63,279 nt of DNA from positions 1-63,279 of the forward strand of contig NZ_FOSW01000021.1 of NCBI RefSeq assembly GCF_900114385.1, written 5' to 3'. A program made the translations under genes and the position numbers. Shown here piece by piece: positions 1 through 8,470 of the stretch. The notes beneath the pieces were generated by a model, which made no database searches, was not told where the DNA came from, and saw only the letters and a list, made by a program, of their open reading frames with translations. Origin of the DNA: Geodermatophilus ruber (lineage in GTDB: Bacteria > Actinomycetota > Actinomycetes > Mycobacteriales > Geodermatophilaceae). The stretch's first letter is position 1. Each line of letters opens with the position of its first letter.

Positions 1-1
1 A

Positions 2-1195
2 GCAGAACCTCCTCCAGCGGACACCCCACCGACCCAACCCACACCGGCCGACCCAGGTGCGGCTCCAGCCTCCAGCGGCACAGAACCACCGACCGGCACC
101 CAGCCAGGCCCGACCCCGGAATCCCCCGCCACCAAGCCGCCCGGCAGCCCACCGCCACCGCGCGCCGCCGAACCAGGCACCGCTCCAGAACCCGCCAACA
201 CCAAGCCCCCCGCGGACCCCGAGCCGGGCCCAGCTCCAGAACCGGCCGACACCAAGCCCCCCGCGGACCCCGAGCCGGGCCCAGCTCCAGAACCCGCCGA
301 CACCAAGCCCCCCGACAGCCAACCGCCCTCGGTCGGCACCGGGCCCTCCGCGGACCCCGGGCCGGGCTCGACTCCGCCACCGCGCGGCGCCGAACCGGGC
401 GAGGACCCCGAGCCCCCCGGCACCGCAACACCGCCCCTGGAAGCCACCCCGGCTGAGCATTCCGCTGTCCCTGAAGGCATCCCGACGGCCTCGGCGATCG
501 GCCCACCGTCCAACCCCGCGCGCGTCGACCAATCGTCGGTCGCGCCTCAGCAGGTCTCTCCGCAGGCGGCTGCCCTTCCACCCCGACCGGCCGTTTCCCG
601 ACTCCCCGGTCTCGTCCCGGCTCTGGCGCCGACTGCGAGACCGCCCACTCCAGCAGTCCTCCAGGGCGGAGCGACACCAGTTGCCGACCTGCCCGCAGGC
701 ACCTCTGAGTCAACCCTCACGATGGCCGGTCGGGGTCGGGGCCTTGCGCTAGGACCGGAGCCAGCACCAGCCGTGCCCTCCTGCCCGGGCGCCCGTTCGG
801 GTACGGCTGGGGACCACTCCACATCCGGGCGGCAGGCGACCACCGCGAGCGTCCAGCGCCTGACGAGCACCGACGATGCACGGGGAAGCCCGAGCACGCG
901 TGCGCTCACGATCGCTCCCACGACCACGGATGTGCCGGCCGCCCCGCTGTCCCCCCTCCCCCTCGGGGACCCCTTCTCTTCGCCGCCACCGCCACCGCCA
1001 CCGCCACCAATTGCGGGAACGTCCGGCTGCTCGTCCACCTCGGCGGCCGGAAGCGGGAACCACGTGGACGGCGGGGTCGCGACACCCGTCGCACAACCGG
1101 GCCTCCCGCCCCCACAGGTGTCGGCCCACTCGGCCCGTGGTGTCGACGACGCCACCCTGACGCGCCCCGACGACCCGGGGAACCGCCCTGGCTGA
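2..1195 (+). CDS. Proline-rich repeat protein, C-terminal part (5' end outside window)
   Basis: The frame is open from the left edge to TGA at 1193-1195, so this is the 3' end of a longer gene; the internal ATG at 722 is not the start. About 397 residues are visible. The first part is low-complexity Pro/Glu/Ala/Thr with near-identical tandem units of the form PEPGPAPEPADTKPPAD at roughly 190-310. A run of nine prolines falls at about 978-1005. The last 60 residues are Gly/Ser-rich with one Cys, then a tail ending RPDDPGNRPG, a layout I associate with actinobacterial secreted or wall-spanning proteins. It stands upstream of polysaccharide genes and could be a wall or surface protein. Function is not recognised. 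Frames on the opposite strand are shadows, because this frame explains the repeat period and codon third positions. Confidence 0.6.
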   Translation, partial: AEPPPADTPPTQPTPADPGAAPASSGTEPPTGTQPGPTPESPATKPPGSPPPPRAAEPGTAPEPANTKPPADPEPGPAPEPADTKPPADPEPGPAPEPADTKPPDSQPPSVGTGPSADPGPGSTPPPRGAEPGEDPEPPGTATPPLEATPAEHSAVPEGIPTASAIGPPSNPARVDQSSVAPQQVSPQAAALPPRPAVSRLPGLVPALAPTARPPTPAVLQGGATPVADLPAGTSESTLTMAGRGRGLALGPEPAPAVPSCPGARSGTAGDHSTSGRQATTASVQRLTSTDDARGSPSTRALTIAPTTTDVPAAPLSPLPLGDPFSSPPPPPPPPPIAGTSGCSSTSAAGSGNHVDGGVATPVAQPGLPPPQVSAHSARGVDDATLTRPDDPGNRPG

Positions 1196-1353
1196 GCGCT
1201 GACGAGCCACCGTGCAGCCGGGTCGCACCGGCCGCGCGCCACCGCCGCCCTGCCTGGAGACCGGCTTCAGCCCGGTGTCCCGTCCACGAATTCTTCCCAG
1301 CCCCTCACCGGGGTTCCCCGCGCTGTCAGCGCATGCCCGACAAGGACCAAGTC

Positions 1354-2508
1354 ATGAGTCCACAGCACGCCCCCAGCACCGCCGCGACGCACTACCCCCC
1401 TTGCGATCGTGTCGCCGTCGTCGGCTACGGCTACTGGGGTTCCAAGCACGTCCGCGTCCTCAGCAGCATTCCCGGCGTCGAGGTCACCATCGTCGACGGC
1501 CACACGCCCCGCCTGGCGGATGCGGCAGCGCACCACCCTGCCGCCCGCCTCGCCACCCACTTGGACCACGTGCTCGACGACATCGATGCCGTCGTGATCG
1601 CGACGCCGCCCGGCAGTCACGCAGCGATCGCGCACCGGGCCCTGGGGGCGGGGAAGCACACTCTGGTCGAGAAGCCGTTCACCACATCCGTGGAGGACGG
1701 CGAACGCCTCGTCCGGATGGCGCGGGAGCAGGACGTCCGCCTGATGGTCGGCCACACCTTCGAGTACAACCCCGCTGTCCGCAAGCTCCGGGAACTCGTC
1801 CGCTCGGGGGCACTGGGCCAGATCCTCTACGTCGACACCGCGCGGCTGAGCCTCGGCCGCTACCAGAGCGATGTGAACGTCATCTGGGACCTCGCCCCGC
1901 ATGACATCTCCATCGTGTCGTACGTCCTCGACGAGATGCCCTCGTCCACGGCGGTGTGGGCCCACAGCCACATCACCAGCCAGCACCCGGACGTGGCCCA
2001 CCTGCGCTTCGACTTCTGCCGCTCGCACACGCGGGCCTACGTCCACGTCAGCTGGCTGACCCCCAACAAGGTCCGGCAGGTGACGGTCGTGGGGGAGAAG
2101 AAGATGGCGGTGTACGACGACATGTCGGACAACGAACGGATCCGGATCTACGACATCGGCGTCGACGTGGAGGCGATCGAGGGCCCGCCGCAGACCCAGG
2201 CGCTGCCCGTGTCGTACCGCACCGGGGACATCGTCTCCCCGTACATCGCCTTCGAGGAGCCGCTCCTCGTGCAGGACCAGCACTTCCTGACCTGCGTGAG
2301 GACGGGCGCGACACCCGATACGCCGGGGGAACGAGGCCTCGACGTCGTGCGCGTGCTCGCGGCCACGGATCGGGCGCTGCAGGCGGCCGGGCGCGAGGTC
2401 CTCGCACCCACGGGATCGTCCGACGGCCTGCCGGACGTCGCCACCACCGGCGACCGACGGGTGCCCGACCGACCCGCCCCGCTCACCCCGTCCCCGATCG
2501 CTTCGTGA
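1354..2508 (+). CDS. Gfo/Idh/MocA-family sugar oxidoreductase
   Basis: A 384-residue NAD(P)-dependent oxidoreductase of the Gfo/Idh/MocA family. The N-terminal Rossmann fold shows GYGYWG at about residues 24-29 and IATPPGSHA near 82-90. The family EKP motif with its catalytic lysine is at 106-108. A C-terminal substrate domain contains APHDIS. The overall look is that of WbpB/WlbA-type enzymes, which oxidise C3 of a UDP-N-acetylhexosaminuronate before transamination. A DegT aminotransferase and a hexapeptide acyltransferase downstream complete that three-step pattern (inference). ATG 1354 is preferred over ATG 1333 because AAGGA at 1342-1346 sits seven bases before it. The length is normal for the family. 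Confidence 0.85.
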   Translation: MSPQHAPSTAATHYPPCDRVAVVGYGYWGSKHVRVLSSIPGVEVTIVDGHTPRLADAAAHHPAARLATHLDHVLDDIDAVVIATPPGSHAAIAHRALGAGKHTLVEKPFTTSVEDGERLVRMAREQDVRLMVGHTFEYNPAVRKLRELVRSGALGQILYVDTARLSLGRYQSDVNVIWDLAPHDISIVSYVLDEMPSSTAVWAHSHITSQHPDVAHLRFDFCRSHTRAYVHVSWLTPNKVRQVTVVGEKKMAVYDDMSDNERIRIYDIGVDVEAIEGPPQTQALPVSYRTGDIVSPYIAFEEPLLVQDQHFLTCVRTGATPDTPGERGLDVVRVLAATDRALQAAGREVLAPTGSSDGLPDVATTGDRRVPDRPAPLTPSPIAS

Positions 2509-2544
2509 CCCCGAGCCGGGTCACCACCGAAAGCGAGGTATCGC

Positions 2545-2572
2545 ACCGCAGCAGAGACACCGCAGCAGAGAC
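2545..2572. repeat. Perfect 14-bp tandem direct repeat
   Basis: ACCGCAGCAGAGAC occurs twice back to back (2545-2558 and 2559-2572) in the gap after the oxidoreductase. No function is evident. Confidence 0.6.
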
Positions 2573-2673
2573 ATGGAGACACCGACGCGCCCTGACACCC
2601 CGGGGTGAGCCCCGTCGGCTCGCCCGCGGGAGGACGGGAGCCTGACAGGTCGACGACAACGGTCCCGGACCTG

Positions 2674-2701
2674 CCGGGGGGCAGCCCCACTGCCCCCCCG
2701 G
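2674..2701. terminator. Strong GC hairpin between convergent genes
   Basis: The arms CCGGGGGGCAG (2674-2684) and CTGCCCCCCCGG (2690-2701) pair with a single bulged C around a five-base loop. The hairpin sits between the rightward oxidoreductase (ending 2508) and the leftward ATP sulfurylase group (ending 2716). A role as bidirectional terminator is likely, although no U-tract follows. Confidence 0.55.
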
Positions 2702-2715
2702 CGGCCGCGGCGCTC

Positions 2716-2952
2716 CTACGGCCGGGGGGCGGGACGACCGGGACGGACGTAGCCCAGCTGCCCGAGCCGGTGGCACACGATGTCGCCGACCACCGCCGCA
2801 TCCGTGCCGCCGGCGTCCTGCACGCGCGCGCTGACCGGCACGCTCACGGAGATCGTCGGACCGACCTGCGCCACGGCGTCGACGACGTCCAGGACCAGGC
2901 CGCGCCGCGCGAGTCGCGGCCCGGCGTCACCGACCCGCTCGGCGGGCACCAC
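2716..2952 (-). CDS. Small ORF overlapping the 3' end of the ATP sulfurylase gene
   Basis: A 78-residue frame from GTG 2952 to a TAG stop, overlapping the end of sat by 26 bases. Its composition is protein-like: alternating hydrophobics around VLDVVDAVAQVGPT, then a Val/Ser-rich strand, then VVGDIVCHRLGQLGYVRPG. Most shadow frames nearby are Arg/Pro-rich instead. I do not recognise the family. It is not an obvious APS kinase, because no P-loop is present, although it lies exactly where that domain would follow in fused enzymes. It may be translated by coupling to sat, or may be a remnant. No separate ribosome-binding site decides the start. Confidence 0.35.
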   Translation of the reverse strand: MVPAERVGDAGPRLARRGLVLDVVDAVAQVGPTISVSVPVSARVQDAGGTDAAVVGDIVCHRLGQLGYVRPGRPAPRP

Positions 2953-4123
2953 GCTCGGACCGGGCGGGAAAGGCCCGGCGCAGTTCCGCAGCGACCACCG
3001 GAGGCGTGAACCACGAGGGCAACTCCTCGCCCTCGGCCAGGCGCCGGCGCTGCTCCGTCCCGGAGATGCGCAGGCAGTGGTAGCCCGGCCGCACCTCGTC
3101 CTCGGGCACGTGCTGCTGCAACTCCTCGACATAGACCATCGCCCGGAACGGGACCACCCCGATGCCGAGCTCGGACTCGTGCTCCCGCACCAGGTCCTGC
3201 GCCGCATAGGGCTCGTAGAAGGGTCGGCCCTGCCGATCCACCCCTGGACCTGCGTGGTCGCGACCGACGATGAAATGCGTGGCCCCGTGGTTCTTCCGGA
3301 TGATCGCGTGCCAGAGCGCCTCGCGCGGCCCCGCCATCCGCATGGCCAGCGGTAGCAGGGACAACAGCGCGGTCCCGGGCGGGTACGTCGGGAGCAGCGC
3401 CTGGTAGCACCGCACACGCACGTAGGGATCGACGTCGCCCGGCTTGGTCATCCCGACGACCGGGTGCAGGAGCAGGTTGGCGTCGAGCTCACGCGCCGCA
3501 CGGATCGTGAGCTCCTGGTGGGCACGGTGCATGGGGTTGCGGGTCTGAAAGGCGACCACCCGATCCCACCCCCGCTGCGCCAGCAGGGCACGGACGTCAC
3601 CGGGCGTGTGACGCAGGGAGCGGAACGCGTGGTGACGGGGCAGCTCGAGCACCTCGAGCGGTCCGCTGACGTACCAGGGATGACTCTCGTGCAGGAGCGC
3701 CTGCGCGGCAGGATGGGTCGGGTCCGTGGTCCCCAGGACGGCCAGCGCCTCTGCCGCCGGGTCCGGCCGCCAGGCCGACTGCAACCAGAGAACCGCCACG
3801 TCCGCGCCTCGGGCGCGCAGGGTGAGGCCACCCGTGGCGCTCGCGGCCTCCACCACGCTCTCCGGCAGGTCCAGCGTGACCGGGATCGGCCACAGCTCGC
3901 CCGTGACGAGGCGCATCGAGGTGCAGACCGCCTCGTAATCGGCCCGGTCGAGGAAGGTCCGCAACGGTGAGAACCCGCCGGTGGCGAGTAGTTCGAGGTC
4001 GCAGCGCTGCCGGCGGGTCAGCTCCCACGCGGGGAGGCCCCGCGCGACCGCCGCGAGGTCCCCGGCCCGATCCGGCTCGACGCGAAGGTCGACGAGTGCC
4101 CCGCCGTGCGGAGGTGGACCCAT
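2927..4123 (-). CDS. sat: Sulfate adenylyltransferase (ATP sulfurylase), single-chain type
   Basis: A 398-residue enzyme making adenylyl sulfate (APS) from ATP and sulfate in the cytosol. The PUA-like N-terminal part is followed by the catalytic domain with QTRN at 193-196, HRAH at 199-202 and GRDHAGPG at 287-294, all hallmark nucleotide and sulfate sites. The last residues (SWFTPPVVAAELRRAFP) match the linker that precedes APS kinase in fused ATPS-APSK proteins, but the chain stops about ten residues later, so no kinase domain is present. A purine-rich stretch precedes ATG 4123. The antiporter gene lies 37 bases upstream on the same strand, suggesting one transcript. A sulfotransferase-like gene in the same locus makes a role in sulfate activation for a polysaccharide plausible (inference). 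Confidence 0.9.
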   Translation of the reverse strand: MGPPPHGGALVDLRVEPDRAGDLAAVARGLPAWELTRRQRCDLELLATGGFSPLRTFLDRADYEAVCTSMRLVTGELWPIPVTLDLPESVVEAASATGGLTLRARGADVAVLWLQSAWRPDPAAEALAVLGTTDPTHPAAQALLHESHPWYVSGPLEVLELPRHHAFRSLRHTPGDVRALLAQRGWDRVVAFQTRNPMHRAHQELTIRAARELDANLLLHPVVGMTKPGDVDPYVRVRCYQALLPTYPPGTALLSLLPLAMRMAGPREALWHAIIRKNHGATHFIVGRDHAGPGVDRQGRPFYEPYAAQDLVREHESELGIGVVPFRAMVYVEELQQHVPEDEVRPGYHCLRISGTEQRRRLAEGEELPSWFTPPVVAAELRRAFPARSERGARRAGR

Positions 4124-4160
4124 CCCTTCTCCCCTCCCCGTCCTCGTGGCGCCTGGGCCC

Positions 4161-5504
4161 TCAGGCCCGGTTCGCAGGTGCGGAGAGCGATCCGGGTACC
4201 GCGTGCCGTGGTTGCACGGGCCCCTCGCTCGACAGCAGTGGCCACCCCTTGCGGAGCACGACGTCCAGCCAGACGCCGCAGGCCTGGGAGGTGATCACGG
4301 CCGTGAGCACCAGGGTGGTGAAGAACGGGGCGCTGATGATGCCCGCGTCGAAGGCCACGCTCGCCAGCACGATGCCGGGGCCGCCGCGAGCGTTGTGTGT
4401 CAGGGCCAGGTTCAGGATGTCCAGCCCGCGGAAGCCGGCCACGCGCGCGGCCAGTCCGACCGAGACCAGGACGACGGCGGTGGAGCCCAGCAGGAACCCG
4501 ACCACCATGAGGCCCGAGAAGCCGCGCGTGAAGTCGAGCCGGTAGCCCACGAGGGCGAAGTAGATGGGGATGAACACCGCCGACGACACGTGACTGATGG
4601 CGTCGATCGGTGCGCCGAAGCGATGTTCCTCGCTGCTCCTCATGCCGCCCACGACCCCGAACCCGGCGAGGAAGGCCGCGAAGGCCAGCGTGACGTCGAG
4701 GGCAGCGGCCACGCTCACGTAGCCGAGGAAGACGACGACGACCCAGGCGGTGGGCGACTGGGAGGCGAGGATGTTCCACCGCGCCCGGCTCAGGCGCCGG
4801 AGAACCGCCGGCATCACCGTCATGGCCAGGACGACGTACAGGGCGTTGACGCCCACGTGGACCGCCACGCTCCCGGCCACCCCCGCGTCCGTATCGGCGA
4901 CGGTGGCGGAGGCGATGGCGGTGGCCAGCGCGAGGAACCCCCAGAGGATGATGTCCTCGAGCACCGCGACGCCGAGCATCAGGCTCGCGAACCGCGTGTG
5001 CAGGATGCCCAGGTCGTAGAAGATCTTGGTGATCACCGGGATCGAGGTCACGGCCGCCGCGATCGCGAACACCAGGACGACGGCGGTCTCGCTTCCCGCC
5101 TCGCCCATGAACGCGTCGAGCGGCAGCAGCCGCGCGGCACCCAGCGCGATGAGGAAGGGCAGCGCGGTCCCCAGACCGAGGATCCAGGCGGTGGGCCTGC
5201 GGTTGTCCTTGCCGAGCACGTTCCGGACGCCGGCGCCGGAGACGAACATCAGCAGCAGAAGTCCCAGGTGGTAGAGGAAGCCCAGGACCACCGTCGACGG
5301 ATCCCGCTCACCCGTGCCGAAGATCTGCGCGGTCGCCCCGGGCGCCAGGAGCCCGAGCAGGGACGGTCCGAGGAGGATGCCCGCGAGGATCTCCCCCACG
5401 ACCTTGGGCTGACGGAGCCGGACGGCGAGCTGTCCGAAGAGGTTGGCCCCCGCCACCAGCAGGAGAAGCGCGAGCGTGAGAGAGCCCAGGGCCTGTGTCG
5501 ACAT
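4161..5504 (-). CDS. CPA2-type cation/proton antiporter
   Basis: A 447-residue polytopic membrane protein with roughly 12-13 hydrophobic helices across its whole length, typical of the Na+/H+ exchanger fold (KefB/CPA2 branch). Recognisable elements are VVGEILAGILLGPSLLG near the N-terminus, AVLEDIILW in the middle and THNARGGPGIVLASVAFDAG near the C-terminus. There is no RCK/TrkA regulatory domain after the membrane part. ATG 5504 is chosen because AGGGGGG lies just upstream, not the ATG at 5558. It is probably co-transcribed with sat. It may handle Na+ or K+, or could support sulfate uptake indirectly; the sequence does not decide the ion. Confidence 0.85.
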   Translation of the reverse strand: MSTQALGSLTLALLLLVAGANLFGQLAVRLRQPKVVGEILAGILLGPSLLGLLAPGATAQIFGTGERDPSTVVLGFLYHLGLLLLMFVSGAGVRNVLGKDNRRPTAWILGLGTALPFLIALGAARLLPLDAFMGEAGSETAVVLVFAIAAAVTSIPVITKIFYDLGILHTRFASLMLGVAVLEDIILWGFLALATAIASATVADTDAGVAGSVAVHVGVNALYVVLAMTVMPAVLRRLSRARWNILASQSPTAWVVVVFLGYVSVAAALDVTLAFAAFLAGFGVVGGMRSSEEHRFGAPIDAISHVSSAVFIPIYFALVGYRLDFTRGFSGLMVVGFLLGSTAVVLVSVGLAARVAGFRGLDILNLALTHNARGGPGIVLASVAFDAGIISAPFFTTLVLTAVITSQACGVWLDVVLRKGWPLLSSEGPVQPRHAVPGSLSAPANRA

Positions 5505-5787
5505 CTGCCCCCCTAGGCGTCCGGAACAGGGACGCGGCTCGTCAACATAGCGGGGCACAGGGCCTCAGGGCAGGGACCTCGGACTCATCTCGCCAGCTAT
5601 TCCCACAATCAGCTGCCGCGTCTGGCAAATTTCTCCATCCGGCACCGAACCGCGCTCGATGTGGTTTCGTGATCAAGCTCCTCCCCCTAATCTCACCGCA
5701 CCGTCCAATACACGTCGTCCGCCAGGCACCGTAAGCGGCTGCTCTGTTACCAACAGTGCTCATTGGCGGCAAAATGGGGGGAGTCGA

Positions 5788-6453
5788 GTGACCACTCCGC
5801 AGCAGATCCAGCCGGCCCAGCACGGGACGACCACGTCGTCGTCCGGCACGTGCCGGCTGTTCGCCGTCCGCCACGGGACGACCACCATGAACGTCGAGAA
5901 CCGCTACCGCGGCCGCTGCGACGTGCCGCTGGACGCACAGGGCTACCAGGACGCCGTGGATGCCGCGCGCCAGCTCTCCGGGGCGGGGCTCACCGCCGTC
6001 TACTGCGGGCCCCTCCGGCGCACCATCGCCACCGCGCAGATCATCGCGGACGAGGCACGGGTGCCGGATCTGCGGATCCTGCACGGCCTGAACAACGTCG
6101 ACTACGGGGCGTGGGAGGCGATGACCTCCGGCGAGGCCGCCATGTACGACCCCGAAGCCTTCGAGCTCTACCGCACCTCACCGAGCCGCGCGGCCTGCCC
6201 CATGGGGGAGCGGCTCAGCGACGCACAGGCCCGCATGATCGACGCGATCCGACTCATCGGCAGCCGGCACGCGGGCGAGATCGTCGCGGCGGTCACCCAC
6301 GCGGTGATGATCCGCCTCGCGGTGGCCCGCCTGACCGGCATCGAGGGCGAGGAATGGCGCATCCCCGTGGGGCGCGGCTCCCTCACCGAGTTCCGCGTCG
6401 AGGACGGCGAGATCTCGATCGCCGAACTGCCCGAAGGCGACGACGTCGACTGA
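5788..6453 (+). CDS. Histidine phosphatase (phosphoglycerate mutase-like)
   Basis: A 221-residue histidine phosphatase superfamily member. The catalytic RHG is at residues 28-30 (AVRHGTT). The second-half motifs include YCGPLRRTIATAQ, NNVDYGAWE and the late histidine in VAAVTHAVMIRLA. GTG 5788 follows GGGGGGAG at 5775-5782, which decides the start over the ATG at 5659. The first 20 residues are Gln/Thr/Ser-rich and lie before the fold. The gene is divergent from the antiporter across a 283-base gap. The substrate is unknown; members act on sugar phosphates, phosphoglycerate or cofactor precursors, and the setting favours a sugar-phosphate intermediate (inference). Confidence 0.8.
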   Translation: MTTPQQIQPAQHGTTTSSSGTCRLFAVRHGTTTMNVENRYRGRCDVPLDAQGYQDAVDAARQLSGAGLTAVYCGPLRRTIATAQIIADEARVPDLRILHGLNNVDYGAWEAMTSGEAAMYDPEAFELYRTSPSRAACPMGERLSDAQARMIDAIRLIGSRHAGEIVAAVTHAVMIRLAVARLTGIEGEEWRIPVGRGSLTEFRVEDGEISIAELPEGDDVD

Positions 6454-6506
6454 TCCCGGCGCCCGGGACCACACGACCGGAGCCGCATTCCGAGCGGACC
6501 CTGCGC

Positions 6507-6533
6507 AATATCGTGAATGCATGGCGTGATATT
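6507..6533. promoter_or_regulatory. Inverted repeat in an AT-rich promoter region of the polysaccharide operon
   Basis: AATATC (6507-6512) and GATATT (6528-6533) flank 15 bases centred on ATGCAT. The stretch from about 6505 to 6580 is clearly richer in A/T than its surroundings and lies upstream of the first gene of the long operon. It is a candidate operator/promoter; no confident -35/-10 pair could be assigned. Confidence 0.35.
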
Positions 6534-6648
6534 TCCTGCACATCGACGGAATTGGTCGAAAAATGGGCCGGAAAATTCGGCGGACGGTCCCGAGCCCAGC
6601 CCACCGCCACTCCGACGAGTGAGCGTCCGACGCCACCGGGGAGCAGCC

Positions 6649-7827
6649 ATGAAATCGACACCACTGCAGCAGCAGGGGGCGGCCCTCCGGTCGCCGCCGA
6701 CCGGGGCCATCCCGTTCGCCGACCTGTCGGCGATGACCCAGGAGGTGCGGGAGGAGGTCGATGCCTCGTTCGCACAGGTGCTCGACACGGGCCGCTTCAT
6801 CGGTGGCGCGGCCGTGGCGCGGTTCGAGGACCAGTGGGCCGCCTACTGCGGCACCACCCACGCCGTCGCGGTGGCCAACGGCACGGACGCCATCCAGCTC
6901 GTCCTCCGCGCGATGGGGATCGGTCCCGGGGACGAGGTCGTCGTCCCGACCAACACGTTCGTCGCCACCGCCGAAGCCGTCGTCCTCGCCGGCGCCGTGC
7001 CCCGCTTCGCCGACGTCAGCCCGGACACCCTCCTGCTGACCCCGGCCACTCTCGAGGCTGCCCTCACCCCGCGGACCCGGGCCGTGATCGTCGTCCACCT
7101 GTACGGGCAGATGGCCGACATGCAGGCCATCTCGGGAGTTGCCGCCGCCGCGGGGCTCGCCCTCGTCGAGGACGCCGCCCAGGCGCACGGCGGGAGCTGG
7201 GAGGGCCGGCCGGCCGGATCCTGGGGGCGGGCCGGTTGCTTCAGCTTCTATCCCGGCAAGAACCTCGGTGCCTTCGGCGACGCCGGTGCGGTGGTCACGG
7301 ACGACGCAGACCTGGCGGACCACATCCGGTCCATGCGCAATCACGGTCGCTCGGACGGCTCGCACCACGACCACCCGGTCCTCGGCACCAACAGCCGCAT
7401 GGACGCGCTGCAGGCCGTCGTGCTCTCGGCGAAGCTGCCGCGGCTGGATGCCTGGATCGCGGCCCGGCGGGCCGCCGCTGCCCGGTACGAGGCCCTTCTC
7501 GCCGGCGGACCGGTGCGGCTCGTCGGCAGGGCCTGCGGCGCCGGCCACGCCTACCACCTCCTGGTGGCCCGGGTTCCCGACCGCGACCGGGTCCGTCGAG
7601 ACCTGGCCGGGGCGGGGGTCGAGACCGGCCTCCACTACCCGACCCCGTGCCATCTGATGGCGCCCTACCGGAGATACGGCGCGGAGCCGCTCCCCGTCGC
7701 GGAGCACTCCGCCGGGCAGATCCTGTCCCTCCCCCTGTTCCCGCACATGACCCACGACCAGGTCACCGCGGTCTGCGCGCGGCTGCGTGAGCTGGTCCCC
7801 GCGGAGGCGAGCTCCGATGTCGCCTGA
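6649..7827 (+). CDS. DegT/DnrJ/EryC1 sugar aminotransferase
   Basis: A 392-residue PLP-dependent aminotransferase that adds an amino group to a nucleotide-linked keto-sugar. The PLP lysine is K204 in SFYPGKNLGAFGD. The cofactor-contacting VEDAAQAHG has D175 and H180. The fold-typical NGTDAIQ and VPTNTFVATAEA come earlier. GGGGAG precedes ATG 6649, which fixes the start over the longer frame from 6517. It is the first gene of a nine-gene run with overlaps or gaps under 12 bases, overlapping the acyltransferase by 11. With the oxidoreductase at 1354 and the next acyltransferase it resembles a WbpB-WbpE-WbpD set for an N-acylated 3-amino sugar (inference). Confidence 0.9.
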   Translation: MKSTPLQQQGAALRSPPTGAIPFADLSAMTQEVREEVDASFAQVLDTGRFIGGAAVARFEDQWAAYCGTTHAVAVANGTDAIQLVLRAMGIGPGDEVVVPTNTFVATAEAVVLAGAVPRFADVSPDTLLLTPATLEAALTPRTRAVIVVHLYGQMADMQAISGVAAAAGLALVEDAAQAHGGSWEGRPAGSWGRAGCFSFYPGKNLGAFGDAGAVVTDDADLADHIRSMRNHGRSDGSHHDHPVLGTNSRMDALQAVVLSAKLPRLDAWIAARRAAAARYEALLAGGPVRLVGRACGAGHAYHLLVARVPDRDRVRRDLAGAGVETGLHYPTPCHLMAPYRRYGAEPLPVAEHSAGQILSLPLFPHMTHDQVTAVCARLRELVPAEASSDVA

Positions 7828-8470
7828 GCCGCAGGTCGGTCCACGGTTGTCCGCCGATCCGGGGGTGACGCTGGACTACCCCCCAGGACGCCCGGTGGAG
7901 GAGCCCCTCGTGCTGGGTTCGGACGCGCGACTGCGCAACGGAACCATCCTCTACCGCGGCTCCCGCATCGGAGCGCACCTCGAGACCGGGCACCACGTCG
8001 TCATCCGGGAGCAGTGCCGGATCGGGGACGACGTCAGCATCTGGACCGGCTCGGTGATCGACTACGGCTGCCGCCTCGGCGACGGCGTCAAGATCCACTG
8101 CAACTGCTACGTCGCGCAGTTCACCGAGATCGGCGAGGGCGCCTTCCTGGCCCCCGGGGTGACCATCGCGAATGACCTGTATCCCGGCGATGCGGCGTCC
8201 GAGCACGTCATGTCCGGACCCTCGATCGGCGCCGGCGCGCACATCGGGGTCAACGCGACGATCCTCCCCTTCGTCCGGATCGGCGCCGGCGCCCTCGTCG
8301 GCGCCGGGGCGACCGTGACCCGTGACCTCCCGGAGCGCTGCGTCGCGTACGGCAACCCCGCCGTCGTCCGGGGCTCGGTCGACGACCTGGTGGACATCGG
8401 CCTCAGGGTGCGGGCCGCTGACGGGTCCGCATCCCCCTATCGGCTGGCGAGGAGGACGCCATGGTCCTGA
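7817..8470 (+). CDS. Left-handed beta-helix (hexapeptide) acyltransferase
   Basis: A 217-residue transferase with repeated hexapeptide units ([LIV]-G-x4), for example RIGAHLETG, RIGDDVSIW, EIGEGAFLAPGVTIAN and HIGVNATILPFVRIGAGALVGAGATVTRDL, ending in the family VAYGNPA signature. It probably transfers an acetyl or similar group from acyl-CoA to the amino sugar made by the preceding aminotransferase, as WbpD/WlbB enzymes do. ATG 7817 sits inside the end of the DegT gene behind GGAGGCGAG, so translation is coupled. The tail overlaps the following sugar transferase by ten bases. Confidence 0.85.
   Translation: MSPEPQVGPRLSADPGVTLDYPPGRPVEEPLVLGSDARLRNGTILYRGSRIGAHLETGHHVVIREQCRIGDDVSIWTGSVIDYGCRLGDGVKIHCNCYVAQFTEIGEGAFLAPGVTIANDLYPGDAASEHVMSGPSIGAGAHIGVNATILPFVRIGAGALVGAGATVTRDLPERCVAYGNPAVVRGSVDDLVDIGLRVRAADGSASPYRLARRTPWS

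Noticed and set aside
547..1242. Leftward open frame over the proline-rich gene
   Set aside because: The rightward frame explains the repeat period and continues to the window edge; the leftward frame has no recognisable features.
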